From the NCBI GenBank assembly GCA_002337145.1, contig DDFK01000002.1:310001-374000 (forward strand): a stretch of DNA of 64,000 nt. The letters are read 5' to 3'. Both the position numbers and the translations under genes were made by a program. Source of the stretch: Chitinophagaceae bacterium UBA1930 (GTDB lineage: Bacteria; Bacteroidota; Bacteroidia; Chitinophagales; Chitinophagaceae). This document shows, in pieces, positions 31,677 through 41,538 of the stretch; position 1 is the stretch's first letter, and every line of letters begins with the position of its first letter. A model generated the notes under the pieces. That model searched no databases, was not told where the DNA came from, and saw only the letters and a program-made list of their open reading frames with translations.

Positions 31677-34600
31677 CTATCTGCCACCAATTTTGTTTTT
31701 AGCAGAATCTGCCAAAGGTTTAAACTGTATGTCTTCCTCTTTTTTTGCGGGTTGCAAGGGTACGTCAACAGGAGGTGTTTTTGTACCGAACATGATTTCA
31801 AAATCCTTTCTGTACGATATACCGATACCCTGCCTGTTCCTGCGTCCCAAAGCATTGCCACTAATGTCCAAACTGTTTTTGCTAAAGATCATGGCACGCA
31901 GGTTTTTGTCGCGGGATAATACAAACTCCACATTCCAGTCAGGCAACCACTGCGTGTTGCCGCTTTGTATGGCCGATGCCCCCACATTGAAATCTATGTC
32001 TGTACCAAACGTGATAATGATTTTGTCGTCAAGGAAACTTTTACCAACCTTGAAATTGAATACGCCACGGTAACTTGCGTTGTTGGTACTGGTATTGCTA
32101 GTTCCGGTTGCGGAAGAAAGTATGTCTGACCCGCTGTAAAACGATGCACCCAGGTCCACACGAATTTTCAATTTTTTGTACAGGTAATCTGCCACCAATT
32201 TGTTTACTACACCAGTAAGTTTTTGCGTTAATGTATTGGCTCCAAGACTTTGATAGTTTACGCCATTACCTGCAAGCAGCCCTTGCCCGTAAGGGGCAAA
32301 GGAACCGAACACAATCAATGAAGTGGCCTGTGTAAGCATTTCATTGTCGTCTTTTTCTATACGCCCAATGAATTGCGAAAAATTAGGATCTGTTTTGGCC
32401 GGGCTGTTTGCCGGGAAATCTATCTTGAATTTTATATCGGGCTTGCTCAGTTTGCCATTCAGTTGTGCTATCACATATACATTGTCACGTTGCACTTTCA
32501 ATGCATTGTCCGATGCTGTGAAACTGGTCTGGTTACTGATGAGGTCCTTTAAGCTCACCCTTTCGGCAGTGTACCTTGCCGCCACATGCAGGTCGGCATT
32601 CATGGCATCGCCGGTCCACTCAATATAATTGCCATCAGCAGCCACAAGGTCAAACGGTTTACGGATCAATGATTGAAAGTTGAAATCGTATTTCCCGCTT
32701 TCAATATTATAACGCCCACGCATGTCCAGCTTCTCCGTAGTGCCTGCTTTTATATGCAGCCTGCCGTTACCGTTGGCTTTGATCACATCGCCGGTCAACT
32801 CGTCCAGTATCACGTCAATGTCAACTTTATTGGTTGCGGTAAGGTCAAGGTCAACAGACAGGTTGAAGCCGCTTTTCTTTTTGTCGCTTTCCATTTCGGT
32901 ACCAAACTGCTTAAATACAATAAAGTCTGCCTCGCCGCTTTGCTTGTTGGTTGAGTTGGGTATGAAAATATGGGAGGTATCATTTGCCTCGCCAACAATA
33001 ACCATTTTGGCATCCGATTCGGGGCCTTTAAAACTCAACGATGCCTTACCGATTGCTTTGCCATAGAATTGTTGGTTGTCTTTGGCCTTGGTATCGAGCA
33101 ATAATAGTTTATTGGTACTTAAATCGAAGTCGAATTTCATGTTCTTAAAGCCCTGCTCGTATAGCTTGCCTTTTACAAGGCCTTTGTTATTGAACTTGTC
33201 GCGGATGTTCATCTCGCCGAAATTGATCCCGTCCGGTTCAAATTTTATGAGGGCAGAATCTATAAAATAATATACCTGCGTATAGTCCACTTTCATACCG
33301 GCATCCTTTATCAATACATTGCCCAAAAAATTCAATGTGCTTGGCTTGCCGCTGATTTTTAACGTGCCTGTTCCGTAACCGTCTATATCGGAGAAGATGC
33401 CCGTTAAATATTTCTGGATAAGTGTAAGCCGGGTGTTGTTCAGTACAATGTCGGTGTTTAATGGAGAGCTTGCAGTGGTATCTTTTGTTTTGTACGAACC
33501 CTTCGCACTGAAATTGTATTTGGCGTTGGGCGAAATGACATCCCATTGCACCTCGCCAGTCTTGCTGTCGTATCCTGCTTTTATATCCACCAGGCCAAGC
33601 GAGTCATCATCCAGCCTGAACTGTTCGGCCTTCAATTTTGCATCGGCATAAAAATCGCCAAAGAAATCCCTTAGCTCTACATCTCCACTAACCAGTCCTT
33701 CCATTCTAGGGTCCTTGATGCTTGCCAGCGAAGCAAAGTCGCCCAGTACCACATTCTTCAGTTTCACATTTAGGTTGCTCGTATTGCTGTCATCCGCAGT
33801 TTGGGTTTCAACACTTATTTCCTGGAAGCCCTGTGTGAACTTTACATTTTTTGCATCAACAAAATTCTTTCTTATAACCAGTTCGCCTTCTTTTTCTATG
33901 TTCCATTTCTTTTCGTTCAGTACAAATGCCGATGGGCGGAATTTGATACGTACACCATCTTCCAACGTATATACATCTGCCAATAAATCGGCATCGTTTA
34001 GCGTGTTGTTTGCTTTGGTATTGATGCCGACAACTGAATGGTCGCTTGCAGCAACAATGTTTATTTTTGTTGTAGGCAAATAGAAACTGTCGCTTAATTG
34101 TATGCTGGAAACATCACCTGTTAGTGTGAGCGAGTCCAGGTTGCCTTTGCCATTGATGTCAACACCCGAGAAGGAATAGCTGTCGTATTTTACATAAGGC
34201 AGTTGAACTTGCAAACTGAACTGGTTTGTTTTGGTATCTACGATACCGCTGATTTTTGCATCATTGAAACCGGATAGTTTTTTGTCAATCAATTTCAGGT
34301 AAGGGTCCACGTAGCTTGTGTTGAGCGATACCGTGAACTTTTGGTTTTGTGGAATGGAAGAAGGTTCGTTGATGTAAGATGGATAGTACCGGTGCAAAAA
34401 GGATTGGAAACTTTTTGGCAGGTCTAGTATCGAGAATTCACCTACAATATTCCCCGAAAAATCATTGGTGGCCAGGCGTAGGTATTTGATGCCATCTGCA
34501 TAGCCTGACATCAGGTTCAATGAATCGAATTTTACTTCTACATTGTCGTTCTTGATATCGGCATTTAACAATTTGGCTTCGCCCAAAAAATTGTCGATGT

Positions 34601-36509
34601 TGGTTCCGGTAAAGTTCACGTCCAATGTACCTGTAAGTTGCAGGTTGTCTTTTACAAGGTTCAGGTTCTTGAAATTGGATGTTACAAGGTCGCCGAACAG
34701 GTTGAAGCGTGGCTGCTCTTTTGAAAAGTCAATTTCAACCGTACTGTTGAAATCGAGGTTGGGGTCGGTTACTTTTAACTCGCCACTGAAGTATTTTTTT
34801 TGGAAGGTACCTTTGGGAATGATGTTGGTGTAGGTATAATCGTTGAACTCCAGCTTCCGGATGGTGCCATCCAGACTGAGCTTCAATTTTTCTATGCTGA
34901 AGCTGCTACCTGCAACCTTGCCGTCAAAATCTACCATGCCAATACTGCTTGCATTGATGAACTTGCCAAGATTGAAGCGGTTGGTGTTTAATGAACCGCT
35001 ATAGGATGGCTCGTCTTTTTTTGGGAACTTCATAGTAATATCTGCGTACATGGCACCAAGGCTTGTACTGATATTGCCCTTTGTTTTGAAATCGTTTACA
35101 AGACCATTGAAATTGCCACGGAAAATGATATTGCCCAGTGCAGCAATATTGGGTTCTTTTACTGTTTTTATAGCAGGTACAATAATGCTTAAATCGGTAT
35201 AGTTGGTTTGCAATGTACCATTGGTTAGGCTGATGTTGGTGTTGTTGATATTGGGCAGGCCTTTCATTGAAAGAGTGCCATTGATGTAGGAAGCATCCGT
35301 TTTTGCAAAGAACTTATTGATGGTGAAATCGGAAACGGTACCCAGGAAATTGCCGGAGAGTTCAACTTCTTTTTTCCATGATTTTAGGTCGGGGGCAAAA
35401 TAGGCAATATCATCACTGGAAACCTTGCTATTGTTGAACCGGGCATCCATGATAACGTTGGTTACGTATTGGCCAAAGTCTTTGTTGAAGTGGTCAAACT
35501 TCATGGCATAATAATCGCCAAGCCTGCTTTTGTTGGTTTGAAGGTCCAGTTTGGCCAGCTCCATAATTTGCGGTGTTACCTTGAATCTGGTCTTTAGTTT
35601 TTTTAGTTCAAAACCGCTGCGTTCCTTGCAGCTAATATCAAGGTCGGCCCTTAAGGTATCTTTATGCAACAGAATGTTATTGAAGCTGCCATTGAGTTTT
35701 GAAATGGTTAAATGTGCCCCGTCAAAATTAGCGTGTGGTGCGTCGGTATCGGAGTTGTTAATGAATGTGCCGTTCATGATCTTCACGTTCTTTACCTGCA
35801 AGGCCATGCCCCATGTATTGAAACGCAAGCCTGTATCAATTGCATTTTTTTTGTTGGTGGTAGCCGGTCTCAACCCTTCATAGTCGGTTATGCTGAAATA
35901 GGGTTTGTCAATCAATACGTCATTGATGATATACAGTTTTTTGTCGAAGTTGATGTTGTCTGCATCTAGTGTAAGACTGCCTACGCTGCCGTCCAGATCC
36001 TCGCCGCCCCATTTGTCCACTTGCAAAAAATGCACATTCTTTAAGTCCACTTTTTTCAGGTTCAATTCAACGCCTCCCGTCTTCTTTGTTTTTTGGGGCG
36101 TTGGCGAAGCAAAATAGTCTGCAATAAACTGGTAGTTCCAAACGGAATCCTTGCGTATGAGTTTTACGGTGGCATCTTCCAGTCCAATATACTTGAGGTC
36201 TATCTTGTCTTGGATAAAAAACCAGTCGGTAATGCGGACCTTTAATGCGTTTGCATACAGCAATGTGTCTTTTTGATGGTCGCGTATCAGGGTTCCTTCC
36301 ATGTTCAGCCGGTTAAAGAAACCGAAGCTTACTTTTTTGATACGTACTTCCGTGTTCAGTTCCTTGGACAGGCGTTTGGTGGCCATGCCAACCAGCCAAC
36401 TCTGTACCGGGCTTGTCTGTATGGCAAGTATCAATATGAACAACAATCCCAGCAGGCCAAAAATAATCCTGCGGAATAACTTGAATTTCTCAGCCAGAAA
36501 AACAATCAC
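31677..36509 (-). CDS. tamB: Translocation and assembly module protein TamB (DUF490 family)
   Basis: The 1,610-residue protein has one N-terminal transmembrane helix (residues about 12-35) followed by AsmA-like sequence (QTSPVQSWLVGMATKRLSKELNTEVRIKKVSF) and a very long beta-rich body of the TamB type. The C-terminal 400 residues carry the DUF490 domain, with VDLDLTATNKVDIDVILDELTGDVIKANGNGRLHIKAG and a final part typical for the family. TamB works across the periplasm, in outer-membrane protein or lipid transport. The chosen start is a GTG (36509); the frame stays open for another 58 codons upstream with hydrophobic residues but no ATG, GTG or TTG. The exact N-terminus is therefore uncertain. 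No TamA homologue is adjacent. Confidence 0.88.
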   Translation of the reverse strand: MIVFLAEKFKLFRRIIFGLLGLLFILILAIQTSPVQSWLVGMATKRLSKELNTEVRIKKVSFGFFNRLNMEGTLIRDHQKDTLLYANALKVRITDWFFIQDKIDLKYIGLEDATVKLIRKDSVWNYQFIADYFASPTPQKTKKTGGVELNLKKVDLKNVHFLQVDKWGGEDLDGSVGSLTLDADNINFDKKLYIINDVLIDKPYFSITDYEGLRPATTNKKNAIDTGLRFNTWGMALQVKNVKIMNGTFINNSDTDAPHANFDGAHLTISKLNGSFNNILLHKDTLRADLDISCKERSGFELKKLKTRFKVTPQIMELAKLDLQTNKSRLGDYYAMKFDHFNKDFGQYVTNVIMDARFNNSKVSSDDIAYFAPDLKSWKKEVELSGNFLGTVSDFTINKFFAKTDASYINGTLSMKGLPNINNTNISLTNGTLQTNYTDLSIIVPAIKTVKEPNIAALGNIIFRGNFNGLVNDFKTKGNISTSLGAMYADITMKFPKKDEPSYSGSLNTNRFNLGKFINASSIGMVDFDGKVAGSSFSIEKLKLSLDGTIRKLEFNDYTYTNIIPKGTFQKKYFSGELKVTDPNLDFNSTVEIDFSKEQPRFNLFGDLVTSNFKNLNLVKDNLQLTGTLDVNFTGTNIDNFLGEAKLLNADIKNDNVEVKFDSLNLMSGYADGIKYLRLATNDFSGNIVGEFSILDLPKSFQSFLHRYYPSYINEPSSIPQNQKFTVSLNTSYVDPYLKLIDKKLSGFNDAKISGIVDTKTNQFSLQVQLPYVKYDSYSFSGVDINGKGNLDSLTLTGDVSSIQLSDSFYLPTTKINIVAASDHSVVGINTKANNTLNDADLLADVYTLEDGVRIKFRPSAFVLNEKKWNIEKEGELVIRKNFVDAKNVKFTQGFQEISVETQTADDSNTSNLNVKLKNVVLGDFASLASIKDPRMEGLVSGDVELRDFFGDFYADAKLKAEQFRLDDDSLGLVDIKAGYDSKTGEVQWDVISPNAKYNFSAKGSYKTKDTTASSPLNTDIVLNNTRLTLIQKYLTGIFSDIDGYGTGTLKISGKPSTLNFLGNVLIKDAGMKVDYTQVYYFIDSALIKFEPDGINFGEMNIRDKFNNKGLVKGKLYEQGFKNMKFDFDLSTNKLLLLDTKAKDNQQFYGKAIGKASLSFKGPESDAKMVIVGEANDTSHIFIPNSTNKQSGEADFIVFKQFGTEMESDKKKSGFNLSVDLDLTATNKVDIDVILDELTGDVIKANGNGRLHIKAGTTEKLDMRGRYNIESGKYDFNFQSLIRKPFDLVAADGNYIEWTGDAMNADLHVAARYTAERVSLKDLISNQTSFTASDNALKVQRDNVYVIAQLNGKLSKPDIKFKIDFPANSPAKTDPNFSQFIGRIEKDDNEMLTQATSLIVFGSFAPYGQGLLAGNGVNYQSLGANTLTQKLTGVVNKLVADYLYKKLKIRVDLGASFYSGSDILSSATGTSNTSTNNASYRGVFNFKVGKSFLDDKIIITFGTDIDFNVGASAIQSGNTQWLPDWNVEFVLSRDKNLRAMIFSKNSLDISGNALGRRNRQGIGISYRKDFEIMFGTKTPPVDVPLQPAKKEEDIQFKPLADSAKNKIGGR

Positions 36510-36852
36510 AATAAGTATTGCAAAAGGTAGCAGTAACGAGTTGGAATACCTTAACAGGCCGCTTGCCAGGATTGCAACCCAACCAACAATGATTGCAGCA
36601 AGAAAGATGAGGAAGCGGGTTGATATTTTGAAAAAGCTATTCAGGTTTTGCTGGTTTTGCTGGTAAAAATAACAATTAAAGCCCTAAGGGCAAATTCGGT
36701 ACCAAACTTAACAAGATAACAAGTATTGGTTCTATGTTAGGGAAGATGTTGCAAAGAATTAATTTACATACGCCATTGGTGTGTATGGCTTTAACGCAAA
36801 CAAGGCTGGCCATTGGGCCAGCCTTGTTTGCATGCATATTGAAGTGTTGAAT
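36510..36852. other. Upstream region of tamB with an open hydrophobic frame
   Basis: These 343 bp lie between tamB and the beta-helix surface gene. On the minus strand the tamB frame remains open from 36683 down to 36510 and would encode hydrophobic residues (FLIFLAAIIVGW and SLLLPFAILIVIVFLA). Only the surface-gene terminator (36796-36831) was otherwise found. I could not place a promoter. Confidence 0.5.
36796..36831 (-). terminator. Hairpin terminator of the beta-helix surface protein gene
   Basis: A perfect 16-bp stem (36796-36811 with 36816-36831) has an ATTG loop and lies 22 bp beyond the stop codon. The following T-run on the minus strand is weak. Confidence 0.8.
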
Positions 36853-39800
36853 TTATTGTTTAACAAACCTTATGGTTCTTGTTTGCCCATCTGGTGTAAA
36901 GCCTGTAAGCTGGTAGCTGCCTTTGCTTAAGTTGCCCAGGTTAAGGTTTAGCATATTGGAGCCTGGCGTTACTGTTTGATTCTGTTGGGCAACGATCCTG
37001 CCACTTGCATCTGTAATCAGAATGGACAGCATTGTTTTTTGTGCAGCGGTAACATTTAGTACTGCATTGCTATGTTTTACCAACGTAGGCATCATGCTCA
37101 CGATTTCAAAACCGCTTTCTTTGTTGATGATGGCAATAATCATGGAATAGGAAATCTTTCCATCAGCCTCTTTCATTTTTAAGCGGTAATAATTGGTGCC
37201 TGGTTTGGGTGCATTGTCTGTAAAGTCGAATGGTTGCATGCAACGGCTTTGTGTGGCAAAGAAGCTGCCAATGCTGGTGAATGTCCTGGTATCTATGCTT
37301 CTTTCAATATCAAACTGTACAGAACTTGAGCTGCATGAACCTTTCCAATTAAGCAGGTTGATGCTGTTTTGCCTTGCGCCTTTGAAGTATTCAAACACAA
37401 TGGGTACGGAGCCATTGTAGGTAAACTCATCGGCGCCAATATCGGGTGTAGTTGCATTGCGTGTGTCATTGTCAATATCGCCTGTAATACTTACTAATGG
37501 TGTGGCTTTGCCATCAACGCCAATATTTGCTGTGGTAACCAGGTGAAGGTCGCTGGCAGAATTGAGGTAGGTAACCCCAGTGCCCGATAAGCCATGTACA
37601 TCACTTGAACTTGCAGTTTGCCATCCGGCAAAAGATTGGTCGCCCGACCAGTACCCAATTGTTGAAGGGTCGGCATTTAATATATTGTAATCAGATGCAT
37701 TGGAGCCCCAGCCCACAGAACTGCTTGATGCGGCACCGTACCCATTGGATATAGCGTAATTTTTACCCCCGGTGATATTTAAACGGGTATTGGTAAATAG
37801 GTTGTTTTTCAGGTCAACGATCGGTGCATTGAATGCAACCATGCTAAAGTCGCCACGGTAATAACAGAAGGTTGGCTGCGTGCCTGCTGTTACTGTGCCC
37901 TCTATGTTTACGGTATTGTAATATATTTTTGAAGTAAGGCCGTTGGCAGATGCAATGGCATTCCAGATACCGATAAAAGCAGTATTGGTTGTTTGTGCAT
38001 TGCCAAAAGAAATCATGTTGTTGGCAACAAGGATATTGGGGTTGGCTACACCTGCATCGCGTATATATATGCCTGCAACAATACTGGGTACAGTGGCACT
38101 GGCAGAATTGCTTGCGTTGGAAAAGCCATATATCTTATTCTTTGTAACGGATACGCTGGTTACGGTGCTGCCTAAATAGATACCCTGCAAGGTGATGCCC
38201 GTAGTGGTAGATGTATTGGTAACACTGAGATTGGAAATAGTGTTGCCATCAATGATCAAACCAGGTAATGCTGTTGTTACTAAAATGCCTACTCCTTCTG
38301 GAGTTGAAACCGATACGGAAGTACCAAAGGCGGTAACATTGCTGATATTGTTGTTGGTGATGCTTGCTGTTCCGTTCTGGCATTCTACAGCCCTGAAAAG
38401 TGATACTGCGTTATTACTGTTGTGTGCAAGGTTTCTGATGGTATTGCCTTTAATGATGATTGTTCCGGCATTGCTGTTTAATATGCCCCTTACTATGCCG
38501 TTGCCAGTAGTAGTGCCTTGGTTGCCCACCCTGATATTGTTGGCAGTTGCGTTACCTATGGTATTGTTGCTAATGGTTATGGAACCAGCCGTGCCGGTTG
38601 ACTGGATGCCTTGTATGCTACCAGAAAGTACACCAGAAGGTAACAGGTCAATGCCACCAATGCTGTTGTTGGCAATCACAATATTGCCGGTACTTGAAGA
38701 GTTGATTGGGATAACCCCTGCACCGGCAGTGGTGGGGTTGGCAACAATGGCACTTAAGCCATTTGTTGTGCCAATGGTATTGCCTGTAAGGGTTCCTACG
38801 TTTACATCGCCACTGGTAACATTAATGGCACACCATATACCGTTTACAGTGCTGGCACCACTGCTGGTAGCCAAAGAAAAACTATTGATTATATTGTTCT
38901 GAACGCTGCTTGCCACTGTGCTGCCAACTGCAAGGTCGATACCAATAAAACGGGTTGCCACTGTACCCGCCAATGTATAAACACCTGTAGCGGTAGGCGA
39001 TGCATAACCAATAACATTATTGATTACGGAATAGTTATTGCCTGCTGCTACCTGTATGCAACGGTGCGTTTGCGAAGTAGTATATGTTCTGGTTGCTGTT
39101 TGATAAAGTTTATTGTTGGATATTGACCAGTCTGTATTACCAGTTGATACCAATATGCCCACGGTAGCAATATCGGCATGGAAGAAGTTGTAGATATTGT
39201 TATTGTTGATGGTGATGTTGCTGTTTTCCTGCCCTGCCGTGGCACTACCAACGGAGTACACTGCATTTGCCGGGAAGCTGCCTGCCGCATCGCCAATATT
39301 GCAATTGGAAACGGTATTGTTGTCATTGCCCGTAACCGTAACCCCGGCAGCAAAATAGATGGTTCCTAAAGTGGCACTGGTACTGGCACCAAGAATGGTG
39401 GTATTGGTAATGGTATTGCCTACAGCATCATCAATAAAACGGATGGTAGAAGTGTTGGTAACACCACTGGTATTTGTATTGGAAATGGTTAATGCATTGT
39501 TGCCTGTATTCAGTCCATCAATGGTCACATTGTCTGCCCCGTCCAGGTCAATCAGCGGTGCTGCAATATTGCCTGTAATGGAACTTGCTGCACCGCCAGT
39601 GGGCTTAACAGATAAAGCTGTATACGACGAGCTGCCGGTACCACTTGCAAACAGTACTGCACTGGCAGTTTCGGTGGTGCTTCCATTAATGGTAATGCTA
39701 ATAATGCCTTTGTGTGTACCAGCATTCACGGCATCGAATGCGGCTTTTAATGTAGTGTACGAAGTTGGCCCTGTGGTTGCTGCGGTAGCCGTTACACTAA

Positions 39801-39861
39801 CCTGTGCAAAATTGTAGATGGCCGAAATAAGCAGGAAGGCGAGGAGGTAAACTTTTTTCAT
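36853..39861 (-). CDS. 1,002-aa T9SS-exported parallel beta-helix protein
   Basis: The signal peptide is MKKVYLLAFLLISAIYNFAQ. The body, about residues 40-780, is a run of short strands and turns such as ITINNNNIYNF, GILVSTGNTDWSISNNKLY and GILNSNAGTIIIKGNTI, typical of right-handed parallel beta-helices seen in pectate-lyase-like and Beta_helix surface proteins. A DIGADEF segment (near 815) is a frequent end mark of such units in Bacteroidota. The last 80 or so residues include a T9SS type A sorting signal (LVKHSNAVLNVTA...LITDASGRIVAQQNQ...LSKGSYQLTGFTPDGQTRTIRFVKQ). No lyase catalytic set is obvious, so a structural or binding role is as likely as an enzymatic one. The downstream gene is tamB; the divergent neighbour is a small secreted protein. 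Confidence 0.88.
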   Translation of the reverse strand: MKKVYLLAFLLISAIYNFAQVSVTATAATTGPTSYTTLKAAFDAVNAGTHKGIISITINGSTTETASAVLFASGTGSSSYTALSVKPTGGAASSITGNIAAPLIDLDGADNVTIDGLNTGNNALTISNTNTSGVTNTSTIRFIDDAVGNTITNTTILGASTSATLGTIYFAAGVTVTGNDNNTVSNCNIGDAAGSFPANAVYSVGSATAGQENSNITINNNNIYNFFHADIATVGILVSTGNTDWSISNNKLYQTATRTYTTSQTHRCIQVAAGNNYSVINNVIGYASPTATGVYTLAGTVATRFIGIDLAVGSTVASSVQNNIINSFSLATSSGASTVNGIWCAINVTSGDVNVGTLTGNTIGTTNGLSAIVANPTTAGAGVIPINSSSTGNIVIANNSIGGIDLLPSGVLSGSIQGIQSTGTAGSITISNNTIGNATANNIRVGNQGTTTGNGIVRGILNSNAGTIIIKGNTIRNLAHNSNNAVSLFRAVECQNGTASITNNNISNVTAFGTSVSVSTPEGVGILVTTALPGLIIDGNTISNLSVTNTSTTTGITLQGIYLGSTVTSVSVTKNKIYGFSNASNSASATVPSIVAGIYIRDAGVANPNILVANNMISFGNAQTTNTAFIGIWNAIASANGLTSKIYYNTVNIEGTVTAGTQPTFCYYRGDFSMVAFNAPIVDLKNNLFTNTRLNITGGKNYAISNGYGAASSSSVGWGSNASDYNILNADPSTIGYWSGDQSFAGWQTASSSDVHGLSGTGVTYLNSASDLHLVTTANIGVDGKATPLVSITGDIDNDTRNATTPDIGADEFTYNGSVPIVFEYFKGARQNSINLLNWKGSCSSSSVQFDIERSIDTRTFTSIGSFFATQSRCMQPFDFTDNAPKPGTNYYRLKMKEADGKISYSMIIAIINKESGFEIVSMMPTLVKHSNAVLNVTAAQKTMLSILITDASGRIVAQQNQTVTPGSNMLNLNLGNLSKGSYQLTGFTPDGQTRTIRFVKQ

Positions 39862-40012
39862 AAACTAGTTTTGGTGGTGAAGGAATGCCTGTACAATATA
39901 AATAAAATTGCAGCAACCTGCTTCTTTTTCTGGTTTGTGCAGCTTTTGGCAATGGCGGCAACAAACCATTGTTGTAACTTTCGGTACGGTTTTTCGTAAT
40001 AACAAATACAAT

Positions 40013-40414
40013 ATGAAAACAACGATACTTATTTTGTTCTCTGTCTGCAGCTTTGCAAAAATTTCGGCACAAAAAGTAGAGGATATTCACTTTAACCTTT
40101 ACACGGATAGTTTGAAAAAAAGCGTGCACAATTATATTAATGTGGAAGGCAAATTAAGCAACGGTAAAGTTTACCCGTTAGACAGTAAGCAAATAACTTT
40201 CTCATCATCTTATGGCAAATGGGATGGCAGCGATTTGATTATTGATAGCGGTTACAAAAAAGATTCTGTAGTGGTAACTGCAGTATTAAAAGACAATGCT
40301 TCCATCACAAAAAGCATTACCATCTATTTCAAAAAAAACCTAACGCAAGAGCGGCTGAGGACTGAACAGGAAATTTTCGGCGAGCCATCCAGGCAAAAGA
40401 AAAAGGGCAAATAA
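40013..40414 (+). CDS. Small secreted protein, unknown function
   Basis: The start at 40013 gives a 133-residue protein with a signal peptide (MKTTILILFSVCSFAKISAQ); the upstream 35 residues reachable from 39908 are rejected. The mature part is a single beta-rich domain, with VEDIHFNLYTDSLKKSVHNY, INVEGKLSNGKVYPLDSKQI and DGSDLIIDSGYKKDSVVV, followed by a charged tail (SRQKKKGK). The alternation of strands is like an Ig-type fold. I do not recognise the family. It is divergent from the beta-helix gene and is followed by bestrophin in the same direction, 69 bp away. Confidence 0.65.
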   Translation: MKTTILILFSVCSFAKISAQKVEDIHFNLYTDSLKKSVHNYINVEGKLSNGKVYPLDSKQITFSSSYGKWDGSDLIIDSGYKKDSVVVTAVLKDNASITKSITIYFKKNLTQERLRTEQEIFGEPSRQKKKGK

Positions 40415-40459
40415 TATTGCTTGTGGGCATATAAATATTCTGGCAATTAAACTCTATAT

Positions 40460-40467
40460 TATTTTTG
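40460..40467 (+). promoter_or_regulatory. Candidate -7 element of the bestrophin gene
   Basis: TATTTTTG matches TAnnTTTG exactly and lies 16 bp before the ATG at 40484. A good -33 TTG was not found at the usual distance. Confidence 0.45.
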
Positions 40468-40483
40468 GGCAAACACTGCACAC

Positions 40484-41365
40484 ATGGTCAACTACAATTC
40501 CAAGGAATGGATGGTTAGTATTTTCCGTTTCCACAAGTCCGATACGTTCCGCAGCCTTTTTCCGTTACTTGTCTTTTTTGCATTGTATTCATGGGGCGTT
40601 GTGTATGTGGAATTGAACTATCCCAAAATTTCGGCCAACCTGCATATCCGCAACATTACTGTAATGCACACCCTGCTTGGCTTTGCTATTTCCATGTTGC
40701 TGGTGTTTAGAACCAATACGGCTTACGACCGTTGGTGGGAGGGGAGGAAACTCTGGGGTGCACTTGTTAATAACAGCCGTAACCTTTCCGTAAAATTGAA
40801 CAGTTTTTTGCCGCACGACGATACGAAGAGCAGGGGCTTCTTTATGAAACTCATACCATTATTTGCTGCCGAACTGAAAAGCCATCTGCAGGCTGAAAAG
40901 ACAAGGCTTGCACTGGATGAAAAAATACACCCAGAGATTCCCAACTTTGATACCAGCAAACATATTCCCAACCAGGTTGCTTCTTTGATGATGAGCAGGG
41001 TGAACCTTTTGTATAGGGACGGAAAGCTGACGGGCGACCAATTGATTTTACTGAACGGGGAACTGCAGTCCTTTCTGGATATATGTGGGGCATGCGAAAG
41101 GATCAAGAACACGCCTATACCTTATTCGTACAGCACTTTTATTAAGAAATTCATTTTTGCATATGTGGTTACACTGCCTTTGGGGTTTGCCTATAACCTT
41201 GGCCATTTCACCATACCTGTTACCACTTTTATATTCTATGTGCTGGCCAGCTTGGAGCTGATTGCAGAAGAAATTGAAGACCCTTTTGGTACGGATGCCA
41301 ACGATTTGCCCATGCAAAAGATAGCCGATAACATTAAAAAAAATGTGGCAGAAATTCTTGCTTAG
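40484..41365 (+). CDS. Bestrophin-like anion channel (UPF0187)
   Basis: The 293-residue protein fits bacterial bestrophin homologues, pentameric inner-membrane ion channels (the Klebsiella homologue conducts cations, eukaryotic ones chloride). Features: a hydrophobic stretch at LFPLLVFFALYSWGVVYVEL, the conserved LLGFAISMLLVFRTNTAYDRWWEGRKLWGALVNNSRNL (residues about 64-101), which holds the neck and pore-lining region, and YVVTLPLGFAYNLGHFTIPVTTFIFYVLASLELIAEEIEDPFG near the end, with the family's EIEDPFG motif. Selectivity cannot be read from sequence. It appears to be a single gene. Confidence 0.92.
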   Translation: MVNYNSKEWMVSIFRFHKSDTFRSLFPLLVFFALYSWGVVYVELNYPKISANLHIRNITVMHTLLGFAISMLLVFRTNTAYDRWWEGRKLWGALVNNSRNLSVKLNSFLPHDDTKSRGFFMKLIPLFAAELKSHLQAEKTRLALDEKIHPEIPNFDTSKHIPNQVASLMMSRVNLLYRDGKLTGDQLILLNGELQSFLDICGACERIKNTPIPYSYSTFIKKFIFAYVVTLPLGFAYNLGHFTIPVTTFIFYVLASLELIAEEIEDPFGTDANDLPMQKIADNIKKNVAEILA

Positions 41366-41471
41366 CCTAAATAATAGGTACCTGCTAGTAAAACTCAACT
41401 TTGAATAGGGCTAAACCCATCAATAGCCAGCTGTAATGAAAGTTCAAGAAGCGGCCTTTCAATTAAAAATT

Positions 41472-41511
41472 AATTAAACGTTTGTTTAATTCAAACATTT
41501 GTTTAATTTTG
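41472..41511 (+). promoter_or_regulatory. Tandem operator and promoter of the TetR-efflux operon
   Basis: Two 16-bp direct repeats, AAACGTTTGTTTAATT (41476-41491) and AAACATTTGTTTAATT (41493-41508), differ at one base and are 17 bp apart. The first also belongs to an 8-bp inverted repeat AATTAAAC-GTTT-GTTTAATT (41472-41491). A promoter overlaps them: TTTG (41481-41484) and TAATTTTG (41504-41511), 19 bp apart and an exact TAnnTTTG. The downstream gene is tetR at 41539. Binding of a TetR-type repressor here would block the promoter, giving autoregulation. Confidence 0.8.
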
Positions 41512-41538
41512 TCCTGTCAATTAAAAAAGTGACAGGTT

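Noticed and set aside
38192..38902. 236-codon plus-strand frame inside the beta-helix gene
   Set aside because: The repetitive low-complexity coding strand keeps the opposite strand open; product is Val/Leu/Pro-rich without domain.
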